The notes under the pieces are model-generated. The model saw only the letters and a program-made list of their open reading frames with translations. It was not told where the DNA came from and made no database searches. A DNA stretch of 6,358 nucleotides, taken from the NCBI GenBank assembly GCA_031376455.1, contig JANMDU010000009.1, positions 1-6,358 on the forward strand, written 5' to 3'. Made by a program: the position numbers and the translations under genes. Shown here in pieces: positions 4,692 through 6,358 of this stretch; the first letter of the stretch is position 1, and every line of letters starts with the position of its first letter. The stretch comes from JANMDU01 sp031376455. Its GTDB lineage: Bacteria; Pseudomonadota; Gammaproteobacteria; Burkholderiales; Burkholderiaceae_C.

Positions 4692-6358
4692 TTACATCGC
4701 AAAGCTGGCCGCTAGGCGAATCGTACGAGGTTGCGTCGGGAAAAGATAGGCGTGACCAAACTGATAAGGGCTTTCTTGGAAGAAGCGTTTGCCCAAAAGG
4801 TTGTTAACGCTGAGCTGCCAACTGCTCTTCACGCCGTTGATTGGAGTGTCCCATTTCAGGCTCGCGTCTAGGCGCGTCCAAGCGGGTAGGAAAAGGCTGT
4901 TGTCGGGCAAGATGGCGCGGCGGCCTTCGTGGCTGAGATGTGCGCCGAGTTGCCACTCGGGCGCAATGCGGTAAGCAGCGTTCAGGCGCAAGATGTGGCC
5001 TGGCACATTGGTGGGTTTGAGGCGATTGAGTGCAGGGTTGATTTGCGCATCTTCTTGGGTGGTGTTGAGCACTGTCGCCGATGTGCTGAGCTGCCAAGCG
5101 CCTTGCATGTGCGATACGTTGGCCTCTACGCCGCGATGGCGCTGTTGGCCGTCAAAGACGACGCTGCTTCCCGTGTCCACCGCCAGTGGGCGCTGCATAT
5201 CGAACAGTGTGAAGCCTGTCTCGGTTTGGCTGCCCGTCTGTTTCCAAAGTGATTTGATGCCGATTTCCGTTTGCCTGCTGCGTTGTGCCGCCAATGGTAT
5301 ACCTGCTGATGCGCCGTATGCGGGCAGATTGGGAATCATGCTGGATTCAATGCTTTGGCCGCTGCTCGCATAAAACGTGTGCGCACCCATCTGCAAGCTG
5401 AGCGCAATCCAGGGCGTGGTGAAGCTTTGGCTATAGTCGCTCGCTCCTGAGACATCGCTGCGTTGCAAGCGCGTGTGGCGTAATCCGAGCCATGTTTTGA
5501 AGCTTTCGTTCCAAGCGATGACATCGGTGGCAAACAGCTCACTGGTTTTCTCGCGCAGGGTGTTTCCTTGCTGCGTGAGCGAAGGATCGGCGGGAATGGC
5601 TTGCGTCGGGTTGGTGAGATTGATCGTGCCAGAGTAGTTGTAGGCGCTGGGCTGCGTTTGAATGCGAGCCGACGATTGAAGCGCACCGAAGCTCAAGCCG
5701 TGGCGCACATTCCCGGTTTGCATGCTGCCATCCAGCTTGATTTGTGCCGCTTGCTTGTTACGACGCTCATTTTCGCTGCGGAAATCGTAAATGTCAGCAT
5801 CGCCATTCGGACAAAACCGGTCTGCGTAATAGTCAACGCCATTGCTGTCGGTGCAGCCGAAGGGGAAGGCCACGCGATCATCCGTTTTCAAGCGCTGACT
5901 GCTCAGGTGCGCAGTCATATTCCATTGATTGCTCAAGGCCTGCGTGTAGCGCAGCGAACCTGTCAGCCCTTCGAAAACTGTAGGCTGGCTCCACGCTTGG
6001 CGATTAAGATTGAGCCTCGGGTCGGCTGCGGGCAACACGCCCGAGTTGCCCAGCAGAGAGAGGCCAGGTACGTTGGGCTGGCTCTGGCGGCTCGATTCAA
6101 ATTCCGCCTCTAACAATCCACTTCGACCGATGCGGGAATCCAGCGCCAAGGCAATCAGTTGGCGGCTGCCGCGCGTGCCGGGCGCTGCACTAGAAAGGCG
6201 ATCTGTAGCCAAGTTAAGCCGATAGCCTTGGGCGTTGTTTTCGCCGAAACGGTTGCCCAAATCCAGCGCCGCGCCGAATTGGCCGTTGGAATCCACACTC
6301 AGATCGATATTGCGAATGGGCTCGAGGCTAGGGCGCTTGATGACGTAGTTGACCAAGC
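4692..6358 (-). CDS. TonB-dependent siderophore-type receptor, C-terminal 554+ residues (5' end beyond the window)
   Basis: An outer-membrane beta-barrel receptor that takes up a ligand, probably a ferric siderophore, using energy from TonB-ExbB-ExbD. The visible part opens in 'LVNYVIKRP', which in this family marks the end of the plug domain (usually GG-x-VNYV-x-KRP), so the signal peptide, TonB box and most of the plug lie to the right. The rest is a barrel of alternating amphipathic strands. Typical signs are an extracellular loop FGCTDSNGVDYYADRFCPNGD with two cysteines (about 168 and 182 of the visible part) likely forming a disulfide, the late-barrel motif NNLLGKRFF (about 518-526), and PRTIRLAASFAM at the end. 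With a normal plug the full length would be about 700-750 residues, standard for the FhuA/FpvA type. The C-terminus ends in Met with Phe two places earlier, instead of the common terminal aromatic residue. The ligand cannot be told, and any Fur-regulated promoter would be outside the window. Confidence 0.9.
   Translation of the reverse strand, partial: LVNYVIKRPSLEPIRNIDLSVDSNGQFGAALDLGNRFGENNAQGYRLNLATDRLSSAAPGTRGSRQLIALALDSRIGRSGLLEAEFESSRQSQPNVPGLSLLGNSGVLPAADPRLNLNRQAWSQPTVFEGLTGSLRYTQALSNQWNMTAHLSSQRLKTDDRVAFPFGCTDSNGVDYYADRFCPNGDADIYDFRSENERRNKQAAQIKLDGSMQTGNVRHGLSFGALQSSARIQTQPSAYNYSGTINLTNPTQAIPADPSLTQQGNTLREKTSELFATDVIAWNESFKTWLGLRHTRLQRSDVSGASDYSQSFTTPWIALSLQMGAHTFYASSGQSIESSMIPNLPAYGASAGIPLAAQRSRQTEIGIKSLWKQTGSQTETGFTLFDMQRPLAVDTGSSVVFDGQQRHRGVEANVSHMQGAWQLSTSATVLNTTQEDAQINPALNRLKPTNVPGHILRLNAAYRIAPEWQLGAHLSHEGRRAILPDNSLFLPAWTRLDASLKWDTPINGVKSSWQLSVNNLLGKRFFQESPYQFGHAYLFPTQPRTIRLAASFAM

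Noticed and set aside
5568..6113. 181-residue open frame on the plus strand within the TonB receptor
   Set aside because: It lies fully antisense to a well-supported receptor gene and shows no family resemblance. The receptor frame explains the codon structure.

Overview
The window looks like chromosome of a betaproteobacterium, most likely order Burkholderiales and perhaps near the Comamonadaceae. This is inferred from protein character only: the LolC N-terminus and PAEALRYE tail, the long-tailed MerR protein, the DUF1993 protein and the tRNA-Asn. No ribosomal marker is present, so the placement is tentative.

Layout, left to right. (1) Positions 1-218, minus strand: the start of a DUF1993-family gene that runs off the left edge. 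(2) Positions 219-479: a divergent intergenic region. (3) Positions 480-1799, plus strand: lolC, the inner-membrane permease of the lipoprotein exporter. It overlaps by 8 bases (4) lolD, 1792-2502, the matching ATPase, which carries an in-frame TAA at 1903-1905 just before Walker A. (5) Positions 2503-2768: an intergenic stretch with a plausible promoter. (6) Positions 2769-3251, plus strand: a MerR-family regulator. (7) Positions 3399-4130, minus strand: an AT-richer gene for an unrecognised two-helix membrane protein. (8) Positions 4131-4533: mostly unassigned DNA with one possible 24-residue ORF and a strong bidirectional hairpin terminator. (9) Positions 4534-4609, minus strand: tRNA-Asn(GTT) with an exact TATAAT box ten bases upstream. 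(10) Positions 4692-6358, minus strand: most of a TonB-dependent siderophore-type receptor whose signal peptide and plug lie beyond the right edge.

Only lolC and lolD form a clear functional pair. Together they would extract lipoproteins from the inner membrane and hand them to LolA for transport to the outer membrane. The other genes appear independent. The receptor would import an iron complex, the MerR protein has no visible target here, and the two-helix protein looks like accessory cargo beside a tRNA gene.

The most notable observation is the nonsense codon in lolD. All ABC ATPase motifs on both sides are intact and in one frame, and no conventional restart precedes Walker A. Lol ATPase function is normally essential, so this is a sequence error, a very recent mutation compensated elsewhere, or a recoding event. 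I see no convincing new multi-gene system in this window.
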